Assembly (NCBI GenBank): GCA_021793055.1
Contig: JAJYTL010000063.1
Location: forward strand, 294-12,829
Reading direction: 5' to 3'
Source of the DNA: Pseudomonadota bacterium
Lineage (GTDB): Bacteria > Pseudomonadota > Alphaproteobacteria > Ferrovibrionales > Ferrovibrionaceae
DNA: 12,536 bases
Of this stretch, positions 6,934 through 12,536 are shown piece by piece. Position 1 is the first letter of the stretch; every line of letters starts with the position of its first letter. The notes below the pieces were generated by a model that ran no database searches, was not told where the DNA came from, and saw only the letters and a program-made list of their open reading frames with translations. The translations under genes were made by a program, and so were the position numbers.

Positions 6934-8090
6934 GAGCTGCTCCTGCCCAAAAGGTGATCGGATATGATGCGCATCTGAATTTCCGAGGTGCCCTCGAAAA
7001 TCTTGGTCAGGCGCGCGTCGCGCCAATGGCGTTCGACGGCGTAGAGCTTGGTATAGCCGGCGCCGCCGTGAATCTGCAGCGCTTCGCTGGTCACCCGTTC
7101 CGCCATTTCGCTGGCGTAGAACTTGACCATCGCCGCTTCCTTGTCGCAGCGGCGCTTGTCGTCGATCTCGGTGCAGACGTGGTACATGAGCTGGCGCGCG
7201 GCCTCGATCTCGGTCGCCATTTGCGCGATCTTGAAGCGGATCGCCTGGAAGGCGCCGATCGGCTGTCCGAACTGGACGCGGCTCTTGGCGTAATCGATCG
7301 CGTCCTCGAGGCCGCCGCGGGCGAGTCCGATGGCGCGGGCGGCGGTATGGGCGCGCGCTTTTTCGAGGCCGGCCGCGGTGAGATAGAAGGCCTTGCCTTC
7401 CTCGCCGATGACGTTTTCCGCCGGCACGCGGCACTCGTCGAAGGCAAGCTCCCAGGTCTTCCAGCCGAAATAGCCGATCTTCGGGATCGGATGGCCTTTG
7501 ACGCCGGGCGGCAATTCGCCGCGCGGCTTCTCGATCAGGAAGCAGGTGAGGCCGAGATGGCGCCGGTCGTTTGGCGGCTCGCTGGTGCGCGCCACGACCA
7601 TGAGGAAATCGGCACCGTCGGCGAAGGTGCACCAGTATTTGTTGCCGGTGATGAGCCAGGAATCGCCATCGCGGCGCGCTCGGCACGAGATATTGGCGAC
7701 GTCGGAGCCCGCGTTCGGCTCGGACATGGAAAAGGCGCCGAGGAATTCGCCCTTGGCCATGCGGTTGAGATAAAGGCGCGCCTGCTCCGGGTTCATGCCG
7801 CCCATGCCGATCAGGCCGTTGCCGCGCGCGATCAGACTGGCGACGCTCATCCAGGCGCGGGAAAGTTCCTCGGTGATCAGGCAGTATTCAAAGCAGCCGA
7901 GACCGAGGCCGCCATATTCCTCTTCGATCAGAATGCCGAAATAGCCCATCTCCGCGAGCTTCTCGCGCAGCTCTATCGGAATGTCGCCCTGCTCGGGATC
8001 GAGACGGTTGGCGACCGGCAGAACCTCGCGCATGGCGAACTCGCGGGCCTGCGCCTGGATCAGGCGCCGCTCTTCGGTCATGTAGGTCAT
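6930..8090 (-). CDS. Acyl-CoA dehydrogenase
   Basis: This 386-residue FAD flavoprotein introduces an alpha-beta double bond into an acyl-CoA and passes electrons to ETF. The order of domains is normal. An N-terminal helical domain contains EEEYGGLGLG and ITEELSRA. The middle beta domain contains FSMSEPNAGSDVANI and WLITGNKYWCTFA. The C-terminal helical domain contains RVQFGQPIGAFQAI, LQIHGGAGY and the catalytic-base motif KIFEGTSEIQ with glutamate 366. The stretch GYFGWKTWELAFDECRVPA followed by HTAARAIGLARG recalls methylsuccinyl-CoA dehydrogenases, but those are longer (about 540 residues), so this is only a hint. Start ATG 8090 overlaps the MaoC 1 stop (ATGA, 8087-8090); an ATG three codons later is possible. 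It sits between two MaoC genes, so its product is probably their substrate. Confidence 0.92.
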   Translation of the reverse strand: MTYMTEERRLIQAQAREFAMREVLPVANRLDPEQGDIPIELREKLAEMGYFGILIEEEYGGLGLGCFEYCLITEELSRAWMSVASLIARGNGLIGMGGMNPEQARLYLNRMAKGEFLGAFSMSEPNAGSDVANISCRARRDGDSWLITGNKYWCTFADGADFLMVVARTSEPPNDRRHLGLTCFLIEKPRGELPPGVKGHPIPKIGYFGWKTWELAFDECRVPAENVIGEEGKAFYLTAAGLEKARAHTAARAIGLARGGLEDAIDYAKSRVQFGQPIGAFQAIRFKIAQMATEIEAARQLMYHVCTEIDDKRRCDKEAAMVKFYASEMAERVTSEALQIHGGAGYTKLYAVERHWRDARLTKIFEGTSEIQMRIISDHLLGRSSS

Positions 8091-8578
8091 CGCGCCGCGC
8101 TCCTCCGGTTCACCAGATTGGTGCGCTTGAAGGCGATGACCCTTTCGTCGCGCTGGTTGAAGCCCTGCGTCGACCAGGTGACGATGCCCTGGCCGGGGTT
8201 CTTCTCGGATTCACGCCGGCTCACGACCTCGCTCTCGGCGCGCAGGGTGTCGCCGGCATAGACCGGCCGCTCGAAGGTCAGCTCCTCGAGGCCGAGAAAG
8301 GCGCCGCCCGCCTCGCTGAAATCCTCGACGGTAAGGCCAAAAACGGTGGTGAATACCAGGTAGGGGTTGACGACCACCTGCTTGTGGCCGTGCGCCTTGG
8401 CATATTCGAGGTTGAAATAAAGCGGGTTGTAATGAAGCGTGAGCGTGGAAAAGAGCGAGTTGTCGCCCTCGTTCAACGTGCGTCCCCAATGGTGCTTGAA
8501 GTGGCGGCCGGGAACGAAGTCCTCGTACAAGAGCCCTTTCGGCTTGAGCACCGCGCGGGCGCGGAAATCGGCGTCCAT
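8087..8578 (-). CDS. MaoC-like protein 1 (active-site residues replaced)
   Basis: This is a 163-residue single hot-dog protein. It shares LLYEDFVPGRHFKHHWGRTLNEGDN with the family start and PVYAGDTLRAESEVVSRRES with the later block. It also has the C-terminal strand motif STQGFNQRDERVIAFKRTNLV. In the active-site segment LTLHYNPLYFN, histidine 49 stands where (R)-hydratases have aspartate, and tyrosine 54 stands where they have histidine. The family's catalytic pair is therefore absent as normally written. This suggests a structural partner for MaoC 2, or a different use of the fold. ATG 8578 has AAGGA six bases upstream. It starts 16 bases after the PrpD-family gene and overlaps the dehydrogenase gene by four bases. 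Family assignment is firm; enzymatic competence is doubtful. Confidence 0.85.
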   Translation of the reverse strand: MDADFRARAVLKPKGLLYEDFVPGRHFKHHWGRTLNEGDNSLFSTLTLHYNPLYFNLEYAKAHGHKQVVVNPYLVFTTVFGLTVEDFSEAGGAFLGLEELTFERPVYAGDTLRAESEVVSRRESEKNPGQGIVTWSTQGFNQRDERVIAFKRTNLVNRRSAAR

Positions 8579-8594
8579 TAGTCCTTCTATCCTT

Positions 8595-9992
8595 TCATGC
8601 GGAAGATGAATCGGCGGCGCAAAGCGCGAGCAGCGGCCGGATGTCGCCGAGGCGGTCGAAGCCGAGCGCCATCTCGGCCAAGCGCGCGGCGCGGCCCGGC
8701 GACAGAATCGGCGCCGCCAGGCTGTGGAACTTGGCCGTGAGCCGCTCGCGTTGGCGGCCGAGGTCGGTCGCCGGCACGCCGCTGTCGTGGCGCACGGCGA
8801 GGCGCTTGCCGTCGGTCGTCTCGACCGTCATTTCGGCGAGCGTATGCGGCCAGTTCGGCACGAATTCGATCTCGACCTTGTCGCGCAATGACGTCAGCAG
8901 CGGATCGGCGGCCTTCGCCTCGCTGTAGGTCGCGAGATCGGCGGTGTCGATGCCGGCGAGCGCGAAGGCAGCGGTGAGGCGAAGCGAGAACTTGGCTTCG
9001 AGGCCGTTTTGCGGCGCCGCGATGTTGCAGACCCGGCTCGCGCCGGAATCGAGGCGCAGGCCGACGCGGCGAACCTTGGCGAGATCGAAGTCCGGCATCT
9101 CGCGGATCGCCGCGGCGCATTCGATCGGCGCGTGGGTGAGATAGCACGCGGCGTGATACTTGAAGAGATTGGCGAGGACATGGAAGCCGCCCGGCGGCTC
9201 GGCGAGCGCCGCCTCGGGCCGCATCTCTTCGGCCAGGGTCGCGGCAAAGCCTTGCGGGCATTCGATGGCGTCCGCGCGCGCGGTGAAGCCGCGCTCGGCC
9301 AGGGTCGCGGCGAGAACGCCGTTTTCCGCCGCCTTGCCGGCGTGGAGCGGCTTGCACATGGTGCCGAACATCGACTTCAGTCCGGCGGCTTGCGTGGCCG
9401 CGATGCCGAGCGCATAGGCGGTCTGCTGCGGGTCGAGCGCGAGCAGCTTGGCGCAAGCCGCCGCAGCGCCGAGGCTGCCGACGGTCGCCGTGCTGTGAAA
9501 GCCGCGGGAATAATGCGACGGGTTGACCATGGCGCCGATGCGGCAGGCGGTCTCGTAGCCGGCGACGAAGGCGACCAGGACCTGCGCGCCGCCGATCCGG
9601 CGTGCTTCGGCGAGCGCCAGGAGCCCGGGCAGAACGGTCACCGTCGGGTGGCCGCTCAGGGCGAAATTGACGTCGTCGAAATCGAGAGCGTGCGAGGCGG
9701 CGCCGTTCACCAGAGCGGCTTGGCGCGGCGAAATACGGCCGCGGTGGCCGATCACCGTTGCGACGGCATGGCCACCCTCGGAAATGGCTTCGTCACGGAG
9801 GATGCGCGACAGCGGCTCCCGCGCGCCGGCCAGGGTTATCGCGACCCAGTCGAGCACGCTATGGCGGACGACTTCGCGCGCCCGCTCGGGAATATCGCGG
9901 AGGCCGAGGTCGACGATGCGCCGCACGAGTTCGGCCGTGACCGGCGGTTCAGCGGTGGACAAGGCGGACGCTGGCTCGGCGAGGGCGGCCAT
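8595..9992 (-). CDS. MmgE/PrpD family protein (2-methylcitrate dehydratase / cis-aconitate decarboxylase superfamily)
   Basis: This 465-residue member of MmgE/PrpD has family enzymes that dehydrate 2-methylcitrate, decarboxylate cis-aconitate to itaconate or epimerise iminodisuccinate. The sequence has NGAASHALDFDD (residues 96-107) with aspartate 104 and histidine 115. GFHSTATVGSLGAA follows with histidine 166, then MFGTMCKPLHAGKAAENG with lysines 214 and 220, and FKYHAACYLTH with lysine 278. These correspond in order to active-site positions known from cis-aconitate decarboxylase, although a threonine there is valine here and one residue is inserted before H115. AAGGAG lies five bases before the ATG. 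It follows the FAD oxidase by 36 bases. No prpB or prpC is nearby, so it should not be called prpD; the actual substrate is unknown. Confidence 0.87.
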   Translation of the reverse strand: MAALAEPASALSTAEPPVTAELVRRIVDLGLRDIPERAREVVRHSVLDWVAITLAGAREPLSRILRDEAISEGGHAVATVIGHRGRISPRQAALVNGAASHALDFDDVNFALSGHPTVTVLPGLLALAEARRIGGAQVLVAFVAGYETACRIGAMVNPSHYSRGFHSTATVGSLGAAAACAKLLALDPQQTAYALGIAATQAAGLKSMFGTMCKPLHAGKAAENGVLAATLAERGFTARADAIECPQGFAATLAEEMRPEAALAEPPGGFHVLANLFKYHAACYLTHAPIECAAAIREMPDFDLAKVRRVGLRLDSGASRVCNIAAPQNGLEAKFSLRLTAAFALAGIDTADLATYSEAKAADPLLTSLRDKVEIEFVPNWPHTLAEMTVETTDGKRLAVRHDSGVPATDLGRQRERLTAKFHSLAAPILSPGRAARLAEMALGFDRLGDIRPLLALCAADSSSA

Positions 9993-10028
9993 GGGGTTCT
10001 CCTTGGGTCGGCGGGCGACCTTCCCGGG

Positions 10029-11414
10029 CTAGATCGAGACGATCTTGCCCGGATTCATCAGGTTGAGGGGGTCGATGGCTTTTTTCAGGGTGCGCATCAG
10101 CGCGAGGCCCGGGCCGTGCTCGGCCTCGAGGAACTTCATCTTGCCGAGGCCGACGCCGTGTTCGCCGGTGCAGGTGCCTTCCATGGCGAGGGCGCGATAG
10201 ACCAGGCGGTCGTTCAGCTTCTCGATCTTGTCGCGTTCGACCGGATCGTCGGGATCGATCAGCACCACGAGGTGGAAATTGCCGTCGCCGACATGACCGA
10301 CGATCGGAATCATGAGGCCGCTTTCGTCGATGTCCTTGCGGGTTTCCAGGATGCACTCGGCGAGCCGCGAGATCGGCACACAGACGTCGGTCGCCCAGAC
10401 CGAGGCGTTGGGTCGGAGGGCCTTGACGGCATAGGCCGCGTCATGGCGCGCCTGCCACAGCTTGCTTCGTTCTTCCTCTTTCGTGGTCCAGCGGAAGTCG
10501 CCGCCGCCGTTCTCTCCGGCGAGCGCCTGCACCATCTCGGATTGCTCCTTCACGCCGGCCTCGGTGCCGTGGAATTCGAGGAAGAGGGTCGGCTGCACCG
10601 GATAGGAAAGGCCGGCGAATTTGTTTGTCGCGTCCATCATCGCCTCGTCGAGGAGCTCGATGCGGGCGATCGGAATGCCGGACTGGATGGTGGTGATGAC
10701 GGTGTCGACGGCGCCTTTCAAGGTGGCGAAGGAGCACACGGCGGAAGCGATCGCCTCCGGAATGCCGTAGAGCCGAAGCGTGATTTCGGTGATCACGCCG
10801 AGCGTCCCTTCCGAGCCGACGAAAAGCCGTGTCAGATCGTAGCCGGCGGAGGATTTGCGCGCCCGTCGCGCGGTGCGGACGATCTGCCCGTCGGGCGTTA
10901 CCACGGTAAGCGAGAGCACGTTTTCGCGCATGGTGCCATAGCGCACCGCGTTGGTGCCCGAGGCCCTGGTCGCCGTCATGCCGCCGAGCGAGGCGTCGGC
11001 GCCGGGATCGATGGGGAAGAACAGCCCGGTGTCGCGCAGATACTCGTTCAACTGCTTGCGTGTGACCCCGGGCTCCACGGTCACGTCGAGGTCTTCGACA
11101 TTGACGCGCAGGATGCGGTTCATCCGCGACATGTCGAGCGAGACGCCGCCCTGGATCGCCATGAGATGGCCCTCGAGCGAGGTGCCGGTGCCGAAGGGGA
11201 TGATCGGGGTGCGATGGCGGGCGCAGATACGAACGATTTCCGCCACTTCCTCGGTCGAGGCCGGAAACGCCACCGCATCCGGCGCGTGGGCGGGGTGCCA
11301 GGATTCGTCCTTGCCGTGCTGTTCGCGCACCGCCGGTGCGGTGGAAAGGCGATCGCCGAGGAGTTCCCGGATTTCGTCGATTGCGCTCTCGCGGACAACG
11401 GGTTGCACGGCCAT
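10029..11414 (-). CDS. FAD-linked oxidase, D-lactate/D-2-hydroxyacid dehydrogenase (GlcD/Dld) type
   Basis: This 461-residue flavoprotein of the vanillyl-alcohol-oxidase superfamily is expected to oxidise a D-2-hydroxyacid (D-lactate, glycolate or D-2-hydroxyglutarate type) to the 2-oxoacid. The FAD-binding domain shows IIPFGTGTSLEGH (residues 71-83), DPGADASLGGM, SGTNAVRYGTMRENVL and VGSEGTLGVITE (199-210). The C-terminal domain has the metal-site motif GHVGDGNFH (H374, H381) and GEHGVGLGK (E418), then DPLNLMNPGKI at the end. I chose ATG 11414 because AGGAG lies seven bases upstream. The frame is open for 96 more codons, but those read as low-complexity arginine/proline-rich sequence running through a terminator. 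It is the first gene of the leftward operon. Electron transfer to the respiratory chain is likely, but the acceptor is not shown. Confidence 0.88.
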   Translation of the reverse strand: MAVQPVVRESAIDEIRELLGDRLSTAPAVREQHGKDESWHPAHAPDAVAFPASTEEVAEIVRICARHRTPIIPFGTGTSLEGHLMAIQGGVSLDMSRMNRILRVNVEDLDVTVEPGVTRKQLNEYLRDTGLFFPIDPGADASLGGMTATRASGTNAVRYGTMRENVLSLTVVTPDGQIVRTARRARKSSAGYDLTRLFVGSEGTLGVITEITLRLYGIPEAIASAVCSFATLKGAVDTVITTIQSGIPIARIELLDEAMMDATNKFAGLSYPVQPTLFLEFHGTEAGVKEQSEMVQALAGENGGGDFRWTTKEEERSKLWQARHDAAYAVKALRPNASVWATDVCVPISRLAECILETRKDIDESGLMIPIVGHVGDGNFHLVVLIDPDDPVERDKIEKLNDRLVYRALAMEGTCTGEHGVGLGKMKFLEAEHGPGLALMRTLKKAIDPLNLMNPGKIVSI

Positions 11415-11630
11415 CGGCGTCTCCTCATGCGGGCCGGCTCGCGGCGACCGGCGGATTTCTGCCGACAGGCCGCGCCCCCGACGGGCGGAGGGTTCGGCCG
11501 GCACGGCTCCGAGAGCGACTTTAGTCCGCGACGATGGGGTCGGCAACCTCACCGGTGGCCGGCGCAGGGCGTCGGCGCGTACAACGATTGGACCGCAACG
11601 GTTCCGTCCGGGGCGCGGATAGACTTGGAA

Positions 11631-11660
11631 TATATAAAGAAAACGCCCCGCTCGGGGCGG
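11631..11660 (-). terminator. Intrinsic terminator pointing left, upstream of the FAD oxidase gene
   Basis: Read on the - strand, CGCCCCG and CGGGGCG (11653-11659 and 11644-11650) form a perfect GC stem with a very short loop. TTTTCTTTATATA follows at once. This is the textbook form of a Rho-independent terminator. It lies 230 bases before the first gene of the leftward operon, so it must end some RNA begun further right: an attenuated leader, a small RNA or antisense read-out from the groES region. Confidence 0.7.
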
Positions 11661-11793
11661 GGCGATTGAAGTGTCGACAGTCGCATAGGGAGGGAATGTC
11701 AAGCACGATGTCGCGATTAGGATAGCGGCGGCCGCGTTAACAAAGCGTTAGCCGGCAGCGCCTTTGCGCGCCGTACGGCGCAGTCCTATAAGT
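11644..11793 (-). ncRNA. Candidate leader RNA or small RNA ending in the terminator
   Basis: A leftward transcript from the candidate promoter at 11800-11827 would start near 11793 and end at the terminator after about 150 bases. It would contain a hairpin from the 14-base palindrome GCGCCGTACGGCGC (11768-11781). A second stem has arms CAAAG (11741-11745) and CTTTG (11762-11766), and the terminator stem ends it. A 12-codon or longer frame from a GTG at 11706 runs through the terminator but looks random. No known RNA family is recognised. This is inference from promoter-like, hairpin and terminator signals in a row. Confidence 0.3.
11768..11781. repeat. Perfect 14-base palindrome
   Basis: GCGCCGTACGGCGC is fully self-complementary and lies just downstream of the predicted leftward start point. 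It may be an operator for a dimeric repressor, or an RNA hairpin with a GTAC loop. A nearby direct repeat of GCGTTA (11734 and 11745, eleven bases apart) adds to the regulatory look of this stretch. Confidence 0.4.
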
Positions 11794-11799
11794 AGGTTT

Positions 11800-11827
11800 A
11801 ATATACTAAATCATAGATATAATACAA
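11800..11827 (-). promoter_or_regulatory. Candidate sigma70 promoter for the leftward operon or leader RNA
   Basis: On the - strand, TTGTAT (11822-11827) and TATATT (11800-11805) are 16 bases apart inside an AT-rich island. The -10 overlaps an imperfect palindrome TTTAATATACTAAA (11797-11810). The + strand also has a perfect TATAAT (11818-11823), but without a good -35. The direction and use of the promoter are therefore inferred. Confidence 0.4.
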
Positions 11828-11883
11828 CTATAGAGAGTTTTTCCTCCACCGGCTGCGGTCCGGGCATGTTCGTGATTTGATCC

Positions 11884-11914
11884 CTTGAAGTGGCGAGGGC
11901 GATCGGCTACATAT
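11884..11914 (+). promoter_or_regulatory. groESL promoter (sigma70 with sigma32-like features)
   Basis: TTGAAG (11885-11890) and TACATA (11908-11913) are separated by 17 bases. The same bases read CTTGAA and CTACAT, close to the RpoH-type promoter of alphaproteobacteria. The operator begins three bases after the -10, so the start point would fall inside it. Confidence 0.65.
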
Positions 11915-11915
11915 C

Positions 11916-11942
11916 TTGGCACTCAAGCACGGAGAGCGCTAG
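11916..11942 (+). promoter_or_regulatory. CIRCE operator (HrcA-binding site)
   Basis: TTGGCACTC, nine bases, then GAGCGCTAG. The CIRCE consensus is TTAGCACTC, nine bases, GAGTGCTAA, so the arms match at 8 of 9 and 7 of 9 positions with exact spacing. HrcA is known to bind this element and hold groESL down until heat stress. It is placed at the expected start of transcription, 50 bases before groES. Confidence 0.88.
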
Positions 11943-11992
11943 CAGCGTCTCCGGATGCTATCGCATCGGATGAAAGCCGCGGAGGATACTTT

Positions 11993-12310
11993 ATGAAATT
12001 CAGGCCTTTGCAGGATCGCGTCGTGGTCCGCCGGGTGGAAGCGGAAGAGAAGACCCGGGGCGGGATCATTATCCCTGATACCGCGAAGGAGAAGCCGGCC
12101 GAGGGCGAAGTCGTCGCCGTCGGAAACGGCGCTCGCAACGACAAAGGCGAGATCATCGCCCCTGAGGTCAAGGTGGGTGATCGCATTTTGTTCGGCAAGT
12201 GGTCGGGGACCGAGGTCAAACTCGACGAGCAGGAGCTCCTCATCATGAAGGAGTCCGACATCATGGGAATCATCGAGCAGGCTGGTTCCAAGCCCAAGAA
12301 GACGGCGTAA
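11993..12310 (+). CDS. groES: Co-chaperonin GroES (Hsp10)
   Basis: This 105-residue lid of the GroEL folding chamber acts as a heptamer in the cytoplasm. It begins MKFRPLQDRVVVRR, the typical start of the family. The mobile loop that touches GroEL is TRGGIIIPDTAKEKP, with the hydrophobic tripeptide I25-I27. EGEVVAVGNGARNDKG is the roof region, and VKVGDRILFGKWSGTEVK and a C-terminal MKESDIMGI complete the fold. Length fits alphaproteobacterial GroES, which is longer than the 97 residues of E. coli. GGAGG (11981-11985) is seven bases before the ATG. Upstream in-frame codons are not part of the gene because they overlap the promoter and CIRCE site. It is followed by groEL after 15 bases, with expected HrcA and heat-shock control. 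Confidence 0.97.
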   Translation: MKFRPLQDRVVVRRVEAEEKTRGGIIIPDTAKEKPAEGEVVAVGNGARNDKGEIIAPEVKVGDRILFGKWSGTEVKLDEQELLIMKESDIMGIIEQAGSKPKKTA

Positions 12311-12325
12311 GGAGGACAATCGACT

Positions 12326-12536
12326 ATGGCTGCTAAAGACGTAAAATTCAGCGCTGACGCCCGGACCCGGCTGATCCGGGGCGTCGACATCCTCGCGGAC
12401 GCCGTGAAGGTGACCCTTGGTCCCAAGGGCCGTAACGTGGTCCTCGACAAGTCCTTCGGCGCCCCGCGGGTGACCAAGGACGGCGTCACGGTCGCCAAGG
12501 AAATCGAGCTTGCCGACAAGTTCGAGAACATGGGCG
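12326..12536 (+). CDS. groEL: Chaperonin GroEL (Hsp60), N-terminal part (3' truncated by window)
   Basis: Only the first 70 residues of about 545 are present. They begin MAAKDVKFSADAR and contain the nucleotide-binding loop TLGPKGRN (with LDKSFGAPRVT after it). TKDGVTVAKEIEL and DKFENMG end the visible part, just before the catalytic DGTTT region that lies outside. GroEL forms the double heptameric ring that folds proteins with ATP and GroES. GGAGG (12311-12315) directly follows the groES stop and lies ten bases before the ATG. It is co-transcribed with groES from the CIRCE-controlled promoter. Confidence 0.97.
   Translation, partial: MAAKDVKFSADARTRLIRGVDILADAVKVTLGPKGRNVVLDKSFGAPRVTKDGVTVAKEIELADKFENMG

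Larger units (their letters stand above)
11415..11992. other. Divergent regulatory gap between the catabolic operon and groES
   Basis: This 578-base region has no convincing protein gene. Bases 11415-11630 are GC-rich and show only the ribosome site of the FAD oxidase. A terminator pointing left lies at 11631-11660, and palindromes fill 11726-11781. A strongly AT-rich island spans about 11786-11845, and the groES promoter with its operator is at 11884-11942. The groES leader also has a short stem GATGC/GCATC (11954-11958 with 11963-11967) shortly before the ribosome site. Confidence 0.7.

Noticed and set aside
6954..8261. A 435-codon open frame on the + strand opposite the acyl-CoA dehydrogenase gene
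   Set aside because: It is antisense to a gene with full acyl-CoA dehydrogenase motifs; there is no independent evidence for it.
9009..11669. An 886-codon open frame on the + strand opposite the PrpD-family and FAD oxidase genes
   Set aside because: It is a mirror of two well-supported genes, with repetitive Arg/Gly/Ala-rich sequence and no recognisable domain.
11415..11702. N-terminal extension of the FAD oxidase by 96 codons
   Set aside because: The extension crosses an intrinsic terminator and reads as low-complexity sequence; ATG 11414 has a proper ribosome site and gives the family's normal N-terminus.
11855..11890. tRNA-like T-arm (GTTCGTGATTTGATCC) in the groES upstream region
   Set aside because: The flanking bases do not pair into a five-base stem, and no acceptor or anticodon arm can be drawn.
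11885..11992. N-terminal extension of GroES by 36 codons
   Set aside because: It would begin inside the promoter and overlap the CIRCE operator; the GGAGG-led ATG at 11993 matches the family start.

Overview
The window reads as high-GC alphaproteobacterial chromosome, probably Rhodospirillales-like. This rests on the GC-rich coding sequence, the Shine-Dalgarno-led gene starts, the form of GatB, GroES and GroEL, and a CIRCE operator in front of groES. The placement comes from family resemblance only; no search was run. Long open frames on the antisense strands are a by-product of high GC and are not annotated.

Layout. The left part (1-3079) is on the + strand: the 3' end of gatB, then a 797-residue patatin-like phospholipase with a DUF3376-type C-terminus. 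The middle (3161-11414) is entirely on the - strand. In transcription order it holds an FAD-linked D-2-hydroxyacid dehydrogenase-like oxidase, an MmgE/PrpD protein, a first MaoC-like hydratase, an acyl-CoA dehydrogenase, a second MaoC-like hydratase, a CitE/malyl-CoA-lyase-type CoA-ester lyase, guanylate kinase (gmk) and a NylA-like amidase. The right part (11993-12536) returns to the + strand with groES and the first 70 codons of groEL.

The six genes from 11414 down to 5403 look like one catabolic unit. The FAD oxidase and the PrpD gene are 36 bases apart, PrpD and MaoC 1 are 16 bases apart, and MaoC 1, the acyl-CoA dehydrogenase and MaoC 2 are joined by two ATGA stop/start overlaps. The chemistry is coherent: dehydrogenation of an acyl-CoA, hydration of the enoyl-CoA, then retro-aldol or retro-Claisen cleavage. 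This fits a branched or dicarboxylic C5/C6 acyl-CoA such as methylsuccinyl-, mesaconyl-, itaconyl- or methylglutaconyl-type substrates. The substrate is not determined, and no CoA ligase or transferase is present. The two MaoC proteins look complementary: one has lost both canonical catalytic positions and the other keeps the histidine, which suggests a heterodimeric hydratase.

The 578-base gap between the divergent FAD oxidase and groES is the main regulatory region. The groES side has a sigma70/sigma32-type promoter and a CIRCE operator. The other side has an AT-rich island with a possible leftward promoter, a palindrome-rich leader and a clear intrinsic terminator pointing left, well before the first gene of the catabolic operon. 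That arrangement could be an attenuator or an unannotated small RNA. I found no CRISPR array, transposase, tRNA, rRNA or recognisable defence system.
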